Below the pieces are notes generated by a model. The model saw nothing but the letters and a program-made list of their open reading frames with translations, had not been told where the DNA came from and did not search any database. Position numbers and translations under genes: made by a program. This document shows, piece after piece, positions 49,741-60,530 of a DNA stretch of 64,000 bases. Position 1 is the first letter of the stretch, and each line of letters opens with the position of its first letter. The DNA comes from Crossaster papposus. Taxonomy: Eukaryota > Echinodermata > Asteroidea > Velatida > Solasteridae. The stretch covers positions 186,001 through 250,000 of the forward strand of contig JBAIAA010000746.1 of the NCBI GenBank assembly GCA_037893245.1, given 5' to 3'.

Positions 49741-50975
49741 TGAACTTGACTCTCTATGGGTAATCGACCAGTTTCCTAATACATTTAGATTCATGCACGC
49801 ATGCGCAAAAATAGGCCGAATCGCAGCTTGCAAACACTGTTATTCAAAGCCCGCGATTATGTCCGCAATGTTTATAACCCGAAAAAAAGTCACTCGACCT
49901 CGTGCGCACCAAACGAAATCATGTTTTTTTCAAGTTTTGATTTTGTACCCCCAAAAACTACTTAGACCAGAAAGTAATACCCATGACGATTTCAGGGACT
50001 TTTCTGGTAAAAAAAATGGGATAAATCCTGCAGAAATTGAGAGAACACGACAAAACTGTATGGACACCTGTACATTTTTCAATTGGCCTATTTTCGCCGT
50101 GGCTCGTATACACGAATTTTACAAGCACTTTCCACACTCATTTTTCGAATGCGGCTCCCGAGAAAAATCCCCCGCACAGTATACCATTCCCAGTCTCTTG
50201 ACGGGTTATCTTCCACGACTTAAGGCCCAGTCACACCGGATCGTACGATTTCCGGATCGTGCGATTGGTGCGATTTGGCAGAGATACGACCAATCGCCAA
50301 TGTATGCGACGATCTCCACATAGCGGTCGTATGCTGTGATTGCTCTTAGGACTGGTACGTACGATTGGTGGCACGCTTGGTCGTGAGATCACAAGCAATT
50401 GGAGAAGATTGATCGCAAAATCAGTCGTAGGTAATTGTGCGACTAGTCTTAGGTACCCACGATTGATCGTACGAGCAATCGTGTATATCTGCGACCACTC
50501 GCAGGATCAGTCGTGTATACCTACAACCAGTTGCATGACTAATCGTGCGACTGTGGGACCTGCGATCATCTATGACTGGTGGCGCGAGCATGCACAACTG
50601 GTGGTACGACCATGTAAGACCTGTCTGCAACCTCTTACGATTTGGAATCGCATGTCAGGAGTTTTGAACATGACCATCGACCTTGCTGCGACTGATTTTG
50701 CTGTGGCGATGACCCATGACCTCTGCGACCAGTCGCACGCTCTTTGTACGATTTGCCCAGGATTGCAACATTTTTCGGTCGCAGCTAGGTCGTAACCTGG
50801 TCGCAATCCCGGTGTGACTGGGCCTTATACCGCCGAAACTGTGTCGACATTTTGAACGTACAAAATATAGCAAGCGTCGAGCGGCGACTTCTACTGAACC
50901 GCAATGTGGTAAACATGGGGTGACGTCATTGGGACCTTCCAGCGCAGATTTTGTGACCATTTCGCCAATTTTTGA
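49690..50975 (+). repeat. Dispersed repeat D, split by family K
   Basis: Parts near 50150-50222 and 50826-50890 are matched in reverse at 62340-62560. Parts near 49850-49990 are matched at 55670-55880 (GACCTCGTGCGCAC, ACTTAGACCAGAAAG). A 212-codon open frame crosses the family K boundary, so it is chance. Confidence 0.55.
50223..50825. mobile_element. Family K element, 603 bases, CGATCGTACGA-rich
   Basis: Terminal repeats AGGCCCAGTCACACCGG and inverse, flanked by TA. The interior is full of TCGTACGA-like palindromic motifs. It interrupts a dispersed repeat (49.69-50.97 kb). Confidence 0.87.
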
Positions 50976-50996
50976 AGAAGAAAAAACCCCAAACTG

Positions 50997-52570
50997 GGGG
51001 CCAATTTCACAGAGCTGCTAAGAACCAAAATTTGCTTAGCACAACAAAGTCTTGCCAGTAAACAGGTTACCAGCCCAAATTGTTTTTAAAAAAAGTGTTT
51101 TTCGGGCTAATGCTAGGTTCCCACTGTCGTGCGATCCGTTACGAACGCCAAGATTGGCCATTCGTAGCTGATCGTGGAATTTCCGTTTCCTTTTCTGAAA
51201 TTTCACGTTTGGATACGAGTTGATGCGAGTCGATACATTCTGGTACGATTTGGTGCGCTTGGATGCGATGATAGTCACGATTGGTCAATTTCAGGTGACA
51301 CGATCTGCCACGATCTGGTCTCCCGTTCAGATACGATCAGATACGTTCCGATAGGACTGTCCCGATTGAGTCCACGACTGGGTCCGGATCTGACACGATC
51401 AGCACGATCGGGGTCCCCGATTTGGGACGATCTGGTACGTGCAGATACGTTCCGATACGTCGCGATACGATCTTCACGGACCGATGCGCTCTTTTGCGAT
51501 CAGATATGATTGTGGTCGCGATGTCTTTCACGATCGGGATCGAAAGTGATCACGATTTGAGCCACGATTGCACCCCGACGGGTATATATACAGCCCGACT
51601 GACCATGGACTTCATTGTTTCTTGAACTTCTACAGAGTGAAGACTACAACCCAAAACCAGATCGCAGCGCATCTCAACAGAGGTGGTGTTTGTCTTGTCC
51701 AAGGTTGATCCCGATCACCACGATTTGGAAGCACGATTATAATTTTGTGACCCACTCTGCAAAAATGAGTCTGATGTGTTAAAAATATAAGTTTCACGGT
51801 TGGTCAGAAAGAGCAGGAAATAAGCTTTCATTTGACATATCGAACAACTCTGTAGTGAAATGCATTGGTCTTTTACGATTGTTTGAAATTTGCTTTTTCT
51901 CAGTTATATTAATTTAAAATGTCTTTGAACAGAAATGAAGATTTATAATTTTAGCGCTTCATTCGATGCTATGGTTAGAGAATGACAAAAACCTTGATTA
52001 AATCTACTTTAGGGATCAAAACAACCTTTTCAAACGATCAGTTACGAAAAAAATATGTGTCAGAGAAACCAAAATTCCTTAAAACCAAACAATAATTTGT
52101 TGAAAGAAAAATCACCTTTGAGACAATAAGCAGTCCTTTACTTGAAAATGTATTATGCGACATCAGACTTATTTTTGCAGAGCGTGTCACATATGCGATC
52201 TGTCGCGCTTTGTTACGATCCATTACGATCTGATGCGATGATCACGATTGGAAATTAATCGTCTTGATCATAGAAATATTTTGAACCGTCCAAAAATCTT
52301 TTACGATCAACACGATTGCCACGACTGACCTAAAAATCTGATAAGATCTGATAGGATCACCACGATTACTCCACGATTAAGACCACGATTTCAATCGTGG
52401 CGCGAATCGTGATAATGGGAACCTAGCATAAGCAAAAAACAAAGCTGAATATCACAAACAATCAACATCACGTGAACATTTGGTCGGTAACCCTGTTTTT
52501 GCCAAGGACGAATGTTCATGCTGAGCAAATTTGTGCTTAGCACCTCCGTGAAATTGGCCCCTGGGATTTT
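50997..52570. repeat. GCTAAGCA-type repeat, split by family J
   Basis: GGGGCCAATTTCACAGAGCT opens the left half (50997-51110) and CCGTGAAATTGGCCCC closes the right half (52429-52562). The 1.3 kb element sits between them. Confidence 0.8.
51111..52428. mobile_element. Family J element, 1.3 kb, CGATC-rich
   Basis: Terminal repeats TGCTAGGTTCCCA and inverse, flanked by TAA (51108-51110 and 52429-52431). Both arms are packed with ACGATC/GATACGATC-type motifs; the middle (about 51.6-52.2 kb) is ordinary AT-rich DNA. It is inserted into a GCTAAGCA-type repeat whose halves lie on each side. No recognisable transposase. Confidence 0.85.
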
Positions 52571-53099
52571 GAGTTCATTGGAATGGACTACCTTTAAATC
52601 AAGACAAGGTTATAAGAAGGCCATACAAAATGTGCCACGGTCAAGGTCTCGAGAATTTCATGAGTACCGGAAGAATATGAAGCTTGGAAAGGACACGGGA
52701 AAACGATCAACCCAGGTGAACACTTAAGTTGTCTTGTACTTTAAACAAGTTGGAGTTGAAGTTTGTAAGACGTGTTTATGAAGTATTGGCCGTGAATTAT
52801 ACGGTTGGTCTGCCGTGGCCCGAGTGATCCGTCTAGAGCACCGGAATTCGCCGTCTGTGGGTATATCTGCAGGTCCCCAGTGGGCATTTTACCCGATATT
52901 ACCCGGGTTGTAACGAGTAATAACGCTAGTTATTACTGGGTAACATACCGATATTACCCGGGTTGTAACGAGTAATAACGCGTTATTACGGGTAATATCA
53001 CCGAGTAATAACGGGGAAATAGTAGACGAACATTTCCCCGTTATTACCAGCCGATATTACCACATTTACCCACTGTTACCCACTGTTACCCGGGAGAAT

Positions 53100-53780
53100 G
53101 TTACCGATATTTCTGGCATTGCATGTTATTACCACCCGATATTACCCCATTTACCCGATATTGCCAGGGAGATTACCGATTTTTCTGGCATTGCATTGTT
53201 ATTACCACCCGATATTACCCCATTTACCCGATATTTCTGGCATTGCATTGTTATTACCACCCGATATTACCTCTTTTACCCGATATTTCTGGCATTGCAT
53301 TGTTATTACCACCCGATATTACCCCATTTACCCGATATTTCTGGCATTGCATTGTTATTACCACCCGATATTACCTCTTTTACCCGATATTTCTGGCATT
53401 GCATTGTTATTACCACCCGATATTACCTTTTTTACCCGATATTTCTGGCATTGCATTGTTATTACCACCCGATATTACCTCTTTACCCGATATTTCTGGC
53501 ATTGCATTGTTATTACCACTGATATTACCCCATTTACCCGATATTTCTGGCATTGCATTGTTATTACTAGCCGATATTACCCGATATTTCTGACATTGCA
53601 TTGTTATTACCACCCGATATTACCTCTTTTACCCGATATTTCTGGTATTGCATTGTTATTACCACCCGATATTACCCGATATTTCTGGCATCGCATTGTT
53701 ATTACTAGCCGATATTACCTATTTTACCCGATATTTCTGGCATTGCATTTTTATTACTACCCGATATTACCCCATTTACC
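53100..53780 (+). repeat. 52-base tandem array
   Basis: About 12 units of ATATTTCTGGCATTGCATTG plus TTATTACCACCCGATATTAC and ACCCG, with small length variants. Confidence 0.92.
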
Positions 53781-54400
53781 CGAAATTGGTTAATTTGTTG
53801 GTTAATTGGTTAATTATATTGGTTATGGTTAATACTAATATTACGATACTACCGGAACAATACTACAATGTATACACATATAAACATCAATGACTCTTCT
53901 GAGCCTACAATCTTAGCGTGTACTTAAATGCTATATATGTGCCCAATATCACCGCTGTCTGTAATCACAGCTAGTTTGTAATTAATTTGTTGTTAATTTA
54001 TTTGTGTGTTGGTTTTTTGGCAAATTTGTTTCTTTGAGACTTGGAGTAAATAAATATTACACAATTATCTCTACGAAAACACCCTAAACGTATCGCTATT
54101 TCGCAAAACATAACGTTCATGTAGAAAAAAAGTGACAAAATTGTTTCACCAAGGTTTATCACGCCCACTTGGGGTCAACATGTAAATTGAGGTCACCCGA
54201 TATTACCCTATTTACCCAATATCAGAGAATGTAACTGATATTTCTGGCATTGCCGTGTTATTACCACCTGATATTATCCCATTTACCAAATATTACCAGG
54301 GAGAATGTAACCGATATTTCTGGCATTTTCATGTTATTAACTCGGTAAATTGTTACCCATTACCTCTTATTACCCTGTTATAACTCGCTAAAATGTCGGT

Positions 54401-54905
54401 TTCAACAGGGTAATAACAGTAATCTTTGAACTTGGAAATTATTAGCTTGGATTGCTATAATTTTACTGTTATTACCCCCCCCGGTACTCAAGTTCCCAAT
54501 GTTATAACCAATTCAAGCCTTTCACCATTACCCACATTACCTGTATTATCCTGTTGTTACCCGGTAAATTGTCTGTTTCAACAGGGTAATAACAGTAATA
54601 TTTGAACTTGAAAATTTTGCTGGAATTGCTACTAATTTTACTGTTATTACTCAAGTTCCCAATGTTATAACCAATTCAAGCCTTTCATCATTACCCACAT
54701 TACCTGTATTATCCTGTTGTTACTCGGTAAAATGTCGGTTTCAACAGGGTAATAACAGTAATATTAGAACTTGGAAATGTTACTGTTATTACTCAAGTTC
54801 CCGATGTTATAACCAATTCAACCCTTTCACCACATTACCCATATTACCTGTATTATCCTGTTGTTACTCGGTAACATGTTGGTTTCAACAGGGTAATAAC
54901 GGTTA
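54401..54905 (+). repeat. Tandem units of 154-176 bases
   Basis: TTCAACAGGGTAATAAC recurs at about 54401, 54577, 54740 and 54894, with AAGTTCCCAATGTTATAACC in between. Confidence 0.85.
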
Positions 54906-55669
54906 TATTTGGACTTTGAAATTTGGTAGACCGGTGCACCATTTTTCAAGAGTTTTTCTCATCAGAAACAGATCCTGTCGGTCTCAAGGATCAATTAGAT
55001 CCAATCCTTATATTAAAAAAACAAATATTAAGGAATTTATAACAATTTCATTATCACACCGGTAATATCATTTGGGTAATAACACGGTAATATCGGTAAA
55101 ATTTGGACTTAGTCAAATTTTGGGGTGATATTACCGGTAATATCGGTAACCGGTAACAACTTGCCCACTGGGTCGTTAGTGTCCAGCCTGGGGCTACAGT
55201 GCATGTGTCCTTGGGCAAGATACTTTGTCACTCATTGCTTCTCTTCACCCAGGAGTAAATGGATACCTTTGAGGGGGAGATGGTTGTTATTAGCTGCCTT
55301 GCGCCAAAGTGGCAGCATCGAGCTGTATACTTCTCAGGGAGCTGAGATGGTATTTGGAATGTTTCGTGGGCCCAATGAGCAGGGATAATAATGACACAGC
55401 GCCCAGTCCTAGTAGATACATGCACTATAAACTATAAGAATACTAGCTGTATATTTTATTGAGGCCCCGACAACGTCGAGAACGTCCTTGTTTGTTACAG
55501 ATCGGGTTACGTGTGTTTTTACGAAATTGGGGCTATTTCTACAAGCGATCAGAGAAGGTCGTCAGTCGCAAATGGATGTCCTCTTTAATAAGAGAATGAC
55601 ATTCTCAAGGTACCATCTACCACAGCTTGAGCTTGCACTAACTATACAATGTGTTTAACGCCGCGTTTC

Positions 55670-55990
55670 AGGGCCCACGATTCTTCCCGCAATGTGGTGG
55701 ACGGTGCTCCGAAAAAAGTCACAGCGTTCTCTTTGACTCGTGGGAGAAAAAGCCCTGCTGATTCCCCTCGACCTCGTGCGCACGGGCAACAGTTTTTATT
55801 TTGTTACCCCCCCCCCCCCCCCCTCATAAAGCCCATAAAGAAACCCCAAAAGAACCCAAACCACTTAGACCAGAAAGCAATAATTTAACCTAGAAAAAGA
55901 AAAAAAAATTTTACGGTGAGCACTGGCGAAGGAGAACCGAATATTAAAAAAAAATATCATTTACCCTTCAGGAATTGATATCGCTGAAAT
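55670..55990 (+). repeat. Dispersed repeat D, partial copy
   Basis: Shares CCCGCAATGT, GACCTCGTGCGCAC and ACTTAGACCAGAAAGCAATA with 49.85-49.98 kb. Contains a C tract at 55807-55823. Confidence 0.5.
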
Positions 55991-56091
55991 AAAAGTGCAA
56001 GTTTTGCATCACTAGTGTCTTTTTTCTTATTATTTACATTAGTCGACATGAAAGGATTTTGAAATCTATTTGAAAACCAGCATGTTATTAA

Positions 56092-56423
56092 TGCTGCGTT
56101 CCAATCGCGTCGTGTTTATCGTGTTCACGAGTTCACGAGTCGTATAATGGCGTTCTAATCGCCTGGTAACTCGTGTTCACCAGTGGTGAACTCGAGGTGG
56201 AATTTGTTTCTCCATGCTTACGACTTCAGAAACGAATGAAATAATCGCGCATGCGTGTTGGTTCACGTACGAGTTCTTGCGCGATACTGAGAATGTCCTT
56301 ACCGCACGACTAACTCGACTGTGCGCGTGCGTCTTGGTGAGTAGCGTTTGGAACGCAACCTACTCGTGAACATGGAGAAATTCACGGTGAACACGATAAA
56401 CACGACGCGATTGGAACGCAGCA
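56092..56423. mobile_element. Family I element with 37-base perfect terminal repeats
   Basis: Starts TGCTGCGTTCCAATCGCGTC and ends with the exact inverse over 37 bases; flanked by TAA on both sides. 332 bases, no transposase. A three-base TAA duplication is typical of PIF/Harbinger-type elements. Confidence 0.9.
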
Positions 56424-56445
56424 TAAAATTCCGGTTAAATTAAAC

Positions 56446-56494
56446 GGCGCCCTCTGTTGGGTTCACATTCAGCGCGGGAATGGCGCCCTCTGTT
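56446..56494 (-). promoter_or_regulatory. Pair of CTCF-like motifs (ACAGAGGGCGCC)
   Basis: The plus strand reads GGCGCCCTCTGTT at 56446-56458 and again at 56482-56494, 36 bases apart and in the same orientation, 200-250 bases above the start codon of the plus-strand gene. The AGAGGGCGC core matches the known core of CTCF sites in flies and vertebrates. Binding is inferred. Confidence 0.4.
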
Positions 56495-56693
56495 TAGAGA
56501 CAGGCAAACAAAGTCACCTAGCAACCATACGCGGCGTCCCGTAGCAACTGCGCACTCAGCCGGTGAACGAACCTTTGATCAATGGGTACGTAGTACGCAG
56601 CGCGGCTGAGCTAGCTAGCTAACCCAATTGTTGACGTAATGAGGCGCGCAGTTCTGTGTGTACCGGTGGCTGGGTTACAGGTGCAACGTAACA

Positions 56694-56801
56694 ATGGCGG
56701 CCACGGATATATCAACAAGACAAGTCCGGGAGGGATTCATGACCAAGAAAAACGCAGATTCCAGGCCGGACTCTAAACAGGGAGAACAATACCTTACCGA
56801 G
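56694..56801 (+). CDS. First coding exon of an unrecognised gene
   Basis: The ATG at 56694 sits in a good start context (AACAATGG). The frame codes 36 residues beginning MAATDISTRQVREGFM and ending EQYLTE, then meets a consensus donor (GAG then GTAAGA) at 56802, phase 0. The local sequence is CpG-rich, unlike its surroundings, which suggests a promoter and first exon. The peptide is basic and hydrophilic, with no signal peptide or membrane segment. Two ACAGAGGGCGC motifs lie 200-250 bases upstream. The phase fits the exon at 60021. I do not recognise the family and assign no function. Confidence 0.65.
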
Positions 56802-57115
56802 GTAAGAATAATATTGTTTGACGATTTGACTAAAAACATAAACATATAGCCTAGCCCTATTAGAAGGGGAGTGTGAAGGACCTAATTTGGTGCCGAAGCA
56901 CCCTTTTCCTAGCCAGTTCCATTGATTCAGAGAATGACTTTAAACTCGTTTATTACAATCCTAGCTCTTCATCGTTTGTGTGTGTTAAAACTGAAAATAT
57001 TGAAAATACATAAAACTAACTAACTAAAACTAACTAAGTACGAGTACAATGGAATTAGTGTAGGTCAAGATTGACAAGAAATTTGGCACAATAAAACCAG
57101 AAATACACGTAGGCC

Positions 57116-57543
57116 TAAAGGTGGAATGGGTGGAATAGGCGGTTTCGAATAGGCCTACACCAATTTGCAGGTACCGTACCGAAATTTTGTACTACCGAAT
57201 TATTATGAGATATCTTACTTATTTGAAAGTAAATAATGACTGTAGGCATCCAGCAAAATGATTGCGCCAGATATCCTGCAAATGTTGAAATTTTTATACA
57301 GAAAAAAATTACGATCGCTGGACGGTGATCGCGAAAAATCAAGAACAACGTAAGAACTACTGCCTGACGCCGGTTAAGGTTCAAAACGAACGCATTTTGT
57401 CTTGCTTTTCTCAGCATCCATGATTGTGATAAATAAAACTTCGGACAGATCAGTTAAAAGATATTTACTATAAAGTACAACCCCCCAAATACACATATTC
57501 ATGATAATTCAAGCAATTACCAATGGTGTATCCTTCTTTCAAA
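57116..57543 (-). mobile_element. Family A element, worn ends
   Basis: Reverse orientation. The right end reads CAATGGTGTATCCTTCTTTC. The interior matches the family (GACTGTAGGCATCCAGCAAA). Confidence 0.8.
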
Positions 57544-57954
57544 GGTTATGCACTACAGCAAACGAACGTTCACTTATTTAAGGAATTAGTACCGTAATCA
57601 AATGCATGTTAACATCTTTAAAATGTATTAAATTCCAATTACATAAACCAATCTATGTCTATTCGCATACAGAACTGTTCTCTTAAAAGCCCAGGATGTC
57701 CTCAACTCGACAACACTGCTTTTCCCGTCTAGAATAATCAACTTAGCGACCTAAAAACCAAACAATGCATACCTTTCTATTTCCATTTCTATTCATAACC
57801 AAGCGATGCCCAAATATGGTAGCAGATTATAAATATTCATGACGTCGAATTAAAAATGGCGAGTGAAAGTCTCTATAAGCAAGCCTCGGTTACAAACAAA
57901 ACTAAGTTTCTAGCTCACAATATCACACGCTTAGCGTCGTTTAATATACAAACA

Positions 57955-58347
57955 TTAAAGGGATCGTATACGTTTGGTAATTGGAACCCTCTGTTTGTTT
58001 TAATCCTATATAGTTATAGATATATACCATAAAACTAACCTGTAAAGATTTTATTTCAAAAGGTGGTAGCGATTTTTAGATATTGCCGAAAATCTGGAGC
58101 GGTTATGTCCACGCAAAAAGAATAATCTGCATTGGAATACACACTCTGAGAAACGTCACTGCATTAACGCTTCTCAGATTCAAAGTTTTTTGGATAAAAA
58201 GTGATATATTTTTCTATAACCGCAGTACTTCGAAATTAAAAGTTTCTAAAAATGCATTATACAATCCAAAGCTGCTGTACTTCTTACCAAGTAAGTTTTA
58301 TTGCCATTCATTTTTAGAGTAATTACCAAACGTATACGTTCCTTTAA
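57955..58347 (-). mobile_element. Family C TTAA element
   Basis: TTAAAGGGATCGTATACGTT and AATTACCAAACGTATACGTT then CCTTTAA. The same interior as the copies at 37.5 and 39.2 kb. Confidence 0.87.
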
Positions 58348-58413
58348 ACCACGTTTCTGTCAGTCACACACTACCTTTGTATGTGTAATGTATTGATTCT
58401 ATTATTATCTATA

Positions 58414-58670
58414 TTAAAGGTAGGATACACCATTGGTAAAAGCTTGAATTATCATGAATAGGTGGATTTGGGGGGTTGTATTTGATAGTAAATATTGTTT
58501 AACTGACCTGTTCGAAGTTTTACAATCATGGATGCCGAGAAAAGCATGAAAAACAGCGTTTGTTTTCAACCGGCGTCGAGCAGTTATTCTTATGTTATCT
58601 TTGTTATTTCGCGATCGCCGTCCGACAGTAAATATTTTCGATATCTGCAAATGGTGTATACTACCTTTAA
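58414..58670 (+). mobile_element. Family A element with internal deletion
   Basis: Intact TTAA ends (TTAAAGGTAGGATACACC and TATACTACCTTTAA) but only 257 bases: the part between the hairpin and the right terminal region is missing. Confidence 0.87.
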
Positions 58671-58997
58671 ATTAATATAAATATAGCTCTATTTGATTCT
58701 CAATGACAGTACAAGTTTTCTAAAATAAACACGCACCAGACAAAATACTGGTGAGTTTATGATTCCGTCTATAATTGTGTTACGGACTATAGTATTATTC
58801 ATAATTTGAAGAGTAATTTGTAATGTACTTTACAAACATGTTTTGCCGCCAAAATTCTACAGAGCACCGATTGTTTGGTTTAGAACTCAAGAAAATTGTC
58901 TTTTATTTGTGCGTCAGAAGTTTGGAAGGCTGGATGTCATGACCAAAATGTTTAGTAACGTGATGGCTGCTTCATGTCATGTGAATGACTAGTAAAC

Positions 58998-59010
58998 AAC
59001 AGAGGGCGCT
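58998..59010 (+). promoter_or_regulatory. CTCF-like motif
   Basis: AACAGAGGGCGCT, the same core as the pair at 56446-56494 but in the opposite orientation, so the two places are convergent around the first exon. Confidence 0.35.
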
Positions 59011-60020
59011 ACGATGATTTAATGGTACATATAATTGGGCGTGAATGAAAGTTTGTTCAACTCAGACGGGCAGGAAAAAAATTAACTGGGAGACACCTGA
59101 CAATATTTTGGGAAGGTGCCTAATTTGCATAAATCGTTAATACCTGCCGTGAAATATATATTCGCATAATCACCATTGGGTCGACCATTTTCCGTAATTT
59201 TACGACATTAGGGAGACCACAAATTTCGTGGAAAAAGCTCTAGGTAAAAAACGGGTTAGGTTACAATAAAGAATGTAAAATTTTGTGCACGTCTCTATGG
59301 AGAGGTCTTCCTAATATTTGTTATTTCGAGAATATATATATGTATTCTCATATTCAGATATATTTCGATGAAATCGGCATATGTCACAATCCAAAGTGCT
59401 CGATACATCTCTGCAGAGCTACAATTATGGAATCAATTCAGGATATGAGTCTAATTAAATTTGGCGCATTTATTTTGGACAGACTGTTTCGTACCGTGTG
59501 GAACTCATCAGCAGAATGACATAGAATACAATGTAGCATCTTCGTACACATCGTATACGTCGCGAGTCAGGTTGCGTTTGCGCGTTATATATCGAACCAT
59601 GATTGCGCTCCGCATTACGTCATTGAACTTATAGTACGCGCGTTAATGCGTCACTGAACTTAGCACGCACCTGTCTCGGTGCCAACACTTATAGACGATT
59701 TCGCTCCTCTTATTTAGTGTACCTAGCTAGGTTAGGTTTACATATTATGATTATGTATTTCTCTGCTATACACACATTGCATCTCTTGTTAACATTAGCG
59801 CTCCTTTGACAATGTCTCATTTTGATTTCAAAGTTCTTTCTTTCGTGTTACCATGGTGTTTGCTTGTATAGTTAGGTCTTTTCTCTCTGGTTCTCGCATC
59901 TTGCCTTGAATGTTGGTTTCCTAATTACAGTTTCAGCATCTATAATATTTATTATTGAACTATACTTGTTTGTTCCGTTCGTTCCCGTTCGGCAATTCGC
60001 TGACAAAGGGTTTAAGCCAG

Positions 60021-60192
60021 GACCTGCTTCATTTCTACGGCAAGGCCAACGCAGAGGACAAGCGGCGGTGCTTGGAGCTTCTCGCATCCCTGTCCATCGG
60101 GGAACAGCGGACCCAGCAGGCGGCGGTCAAGCGGCCAACACGGCCCAAGGGGGTCAAGCTACAGAGGCCCAAGACGGCTATGGCGTCTCTAG
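60021..60192 (+). CDS. Second visible coding exon of the unrecognised plus-strand gene
   Basis: Codes 57 residues plus one base, starting DLLHFYGKANAEDKRRC and ending KTAMASL, with donor GTATGT at 60193 (phase 1). A branch-point-like CTGAC at about 59999-60003 precedes the acceptor CAG at 60020; an alternative acceptor ends at 60008 and would add GLSQ, also in phase 0. Either joins the exon at 56694-56801 in frame. Composition (GC-rich, Arg/Lys/Ala-rich) is coding-like and stands out from the AT-rich flanks. The first part looks helical; the last 20 residues are very basic (KRPTRPKGVKLQRPK). A third exon was not seen before 64000. An overlapping frame on the same strand also stays open but is less protein-like. 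Confidence 0.6.
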
Positions 60193-60340
60193 GTATGTAT
60201 GTAGAGAAATTATGTGCCTTGTCGACTTTGAAAAAATGTTGAGAAAAGGGATAGCATTTCGTCAAGGTCATCGTGGCTATAATTTAGCTGGCGTGGGAAT
60301 GTGAAGTGCATGCAAAGCGACTGGAACTGATGGAGACTAT

Positions 60341-60530
60341 CGCTCGGTTCAGACAGGCGTTCCACAGTCGCCCCGAACTAAATTGAAATCAAGTCGCTCC
60401 TGAGTCGCTCTAACAACTCCAGCAGTCGATCGTTCGCCGTCTGGCGCGCCTTGACGCCCCATTTCAGACGTCGGACTCAATTCACTCATTTGGTTCGGCG
60501 CGACTGTGGAACGCCTGTCTGAACCGAGCG
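60341..60530 (-). mobile_element. Family H element, second copy
   Basis: The same terminal repeats as 25083-25277 and the same interior in reverse, 190 bases. Confidence 0.88.

Larger units (their letters stand above)
52876..55172. mobile_element. 2.3 kb element built of TTACC-type repeats
   Basis: Inverted ends CCCAGTGGGCA (52876) and TGCCCACTGGG (55162-55172). Nearly the whole interior is made of TTACC/GGTAA words: a palindrome-rich left arm, a 52-base tandem array (53100-53780), a degenerate middle and a second array of about 155-176-base units (54401-54900). No transposase; the apparent frames are repeat translation. Confidence 0.75.
34831..56445. other. Intergenic repeat zone between the two divergent genes
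   Basis: About 21 kb with no supported complete gene. Nearly all of it is assigned to the repeat entries listed separately. Stretches where I see nothing further: 34.83-35.43, 36.4-36.72, 38.1-38.95, 39.7-40.18, 42.2-42.72, 43.55-44.96, 45.7-46.8, 48.78-49.38 and 55.2-55.67 kb. Confidence 0.5.
56802..60020 (+). other. Intron of the unrecognised plus-strand gene
   Basis: 3.2 kb between GTAAGA and the CAG acceptor. It contains a family A copy (57116-57543), a family C copy (57955-58347), a short family A copy (58414-58670) and one ACAGAGGGCGCT motif (58998). About 58680-59990 shows nothing else I can support. Small extra exons cannot be ruled out. Confidence 0.5.

Noticed and set aside
49685-50323. 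A 212-codon frame
   Set aside because: It runs across the boundary of the family K element and a dispersed repeat, so it cannot be an original gene.
53098-53793. Long overlapping frames in all plus-strand frames (repeating WHCIVITTRYYP)
   Set aside because: These are translation of the 52-base tandem array, not a protein.
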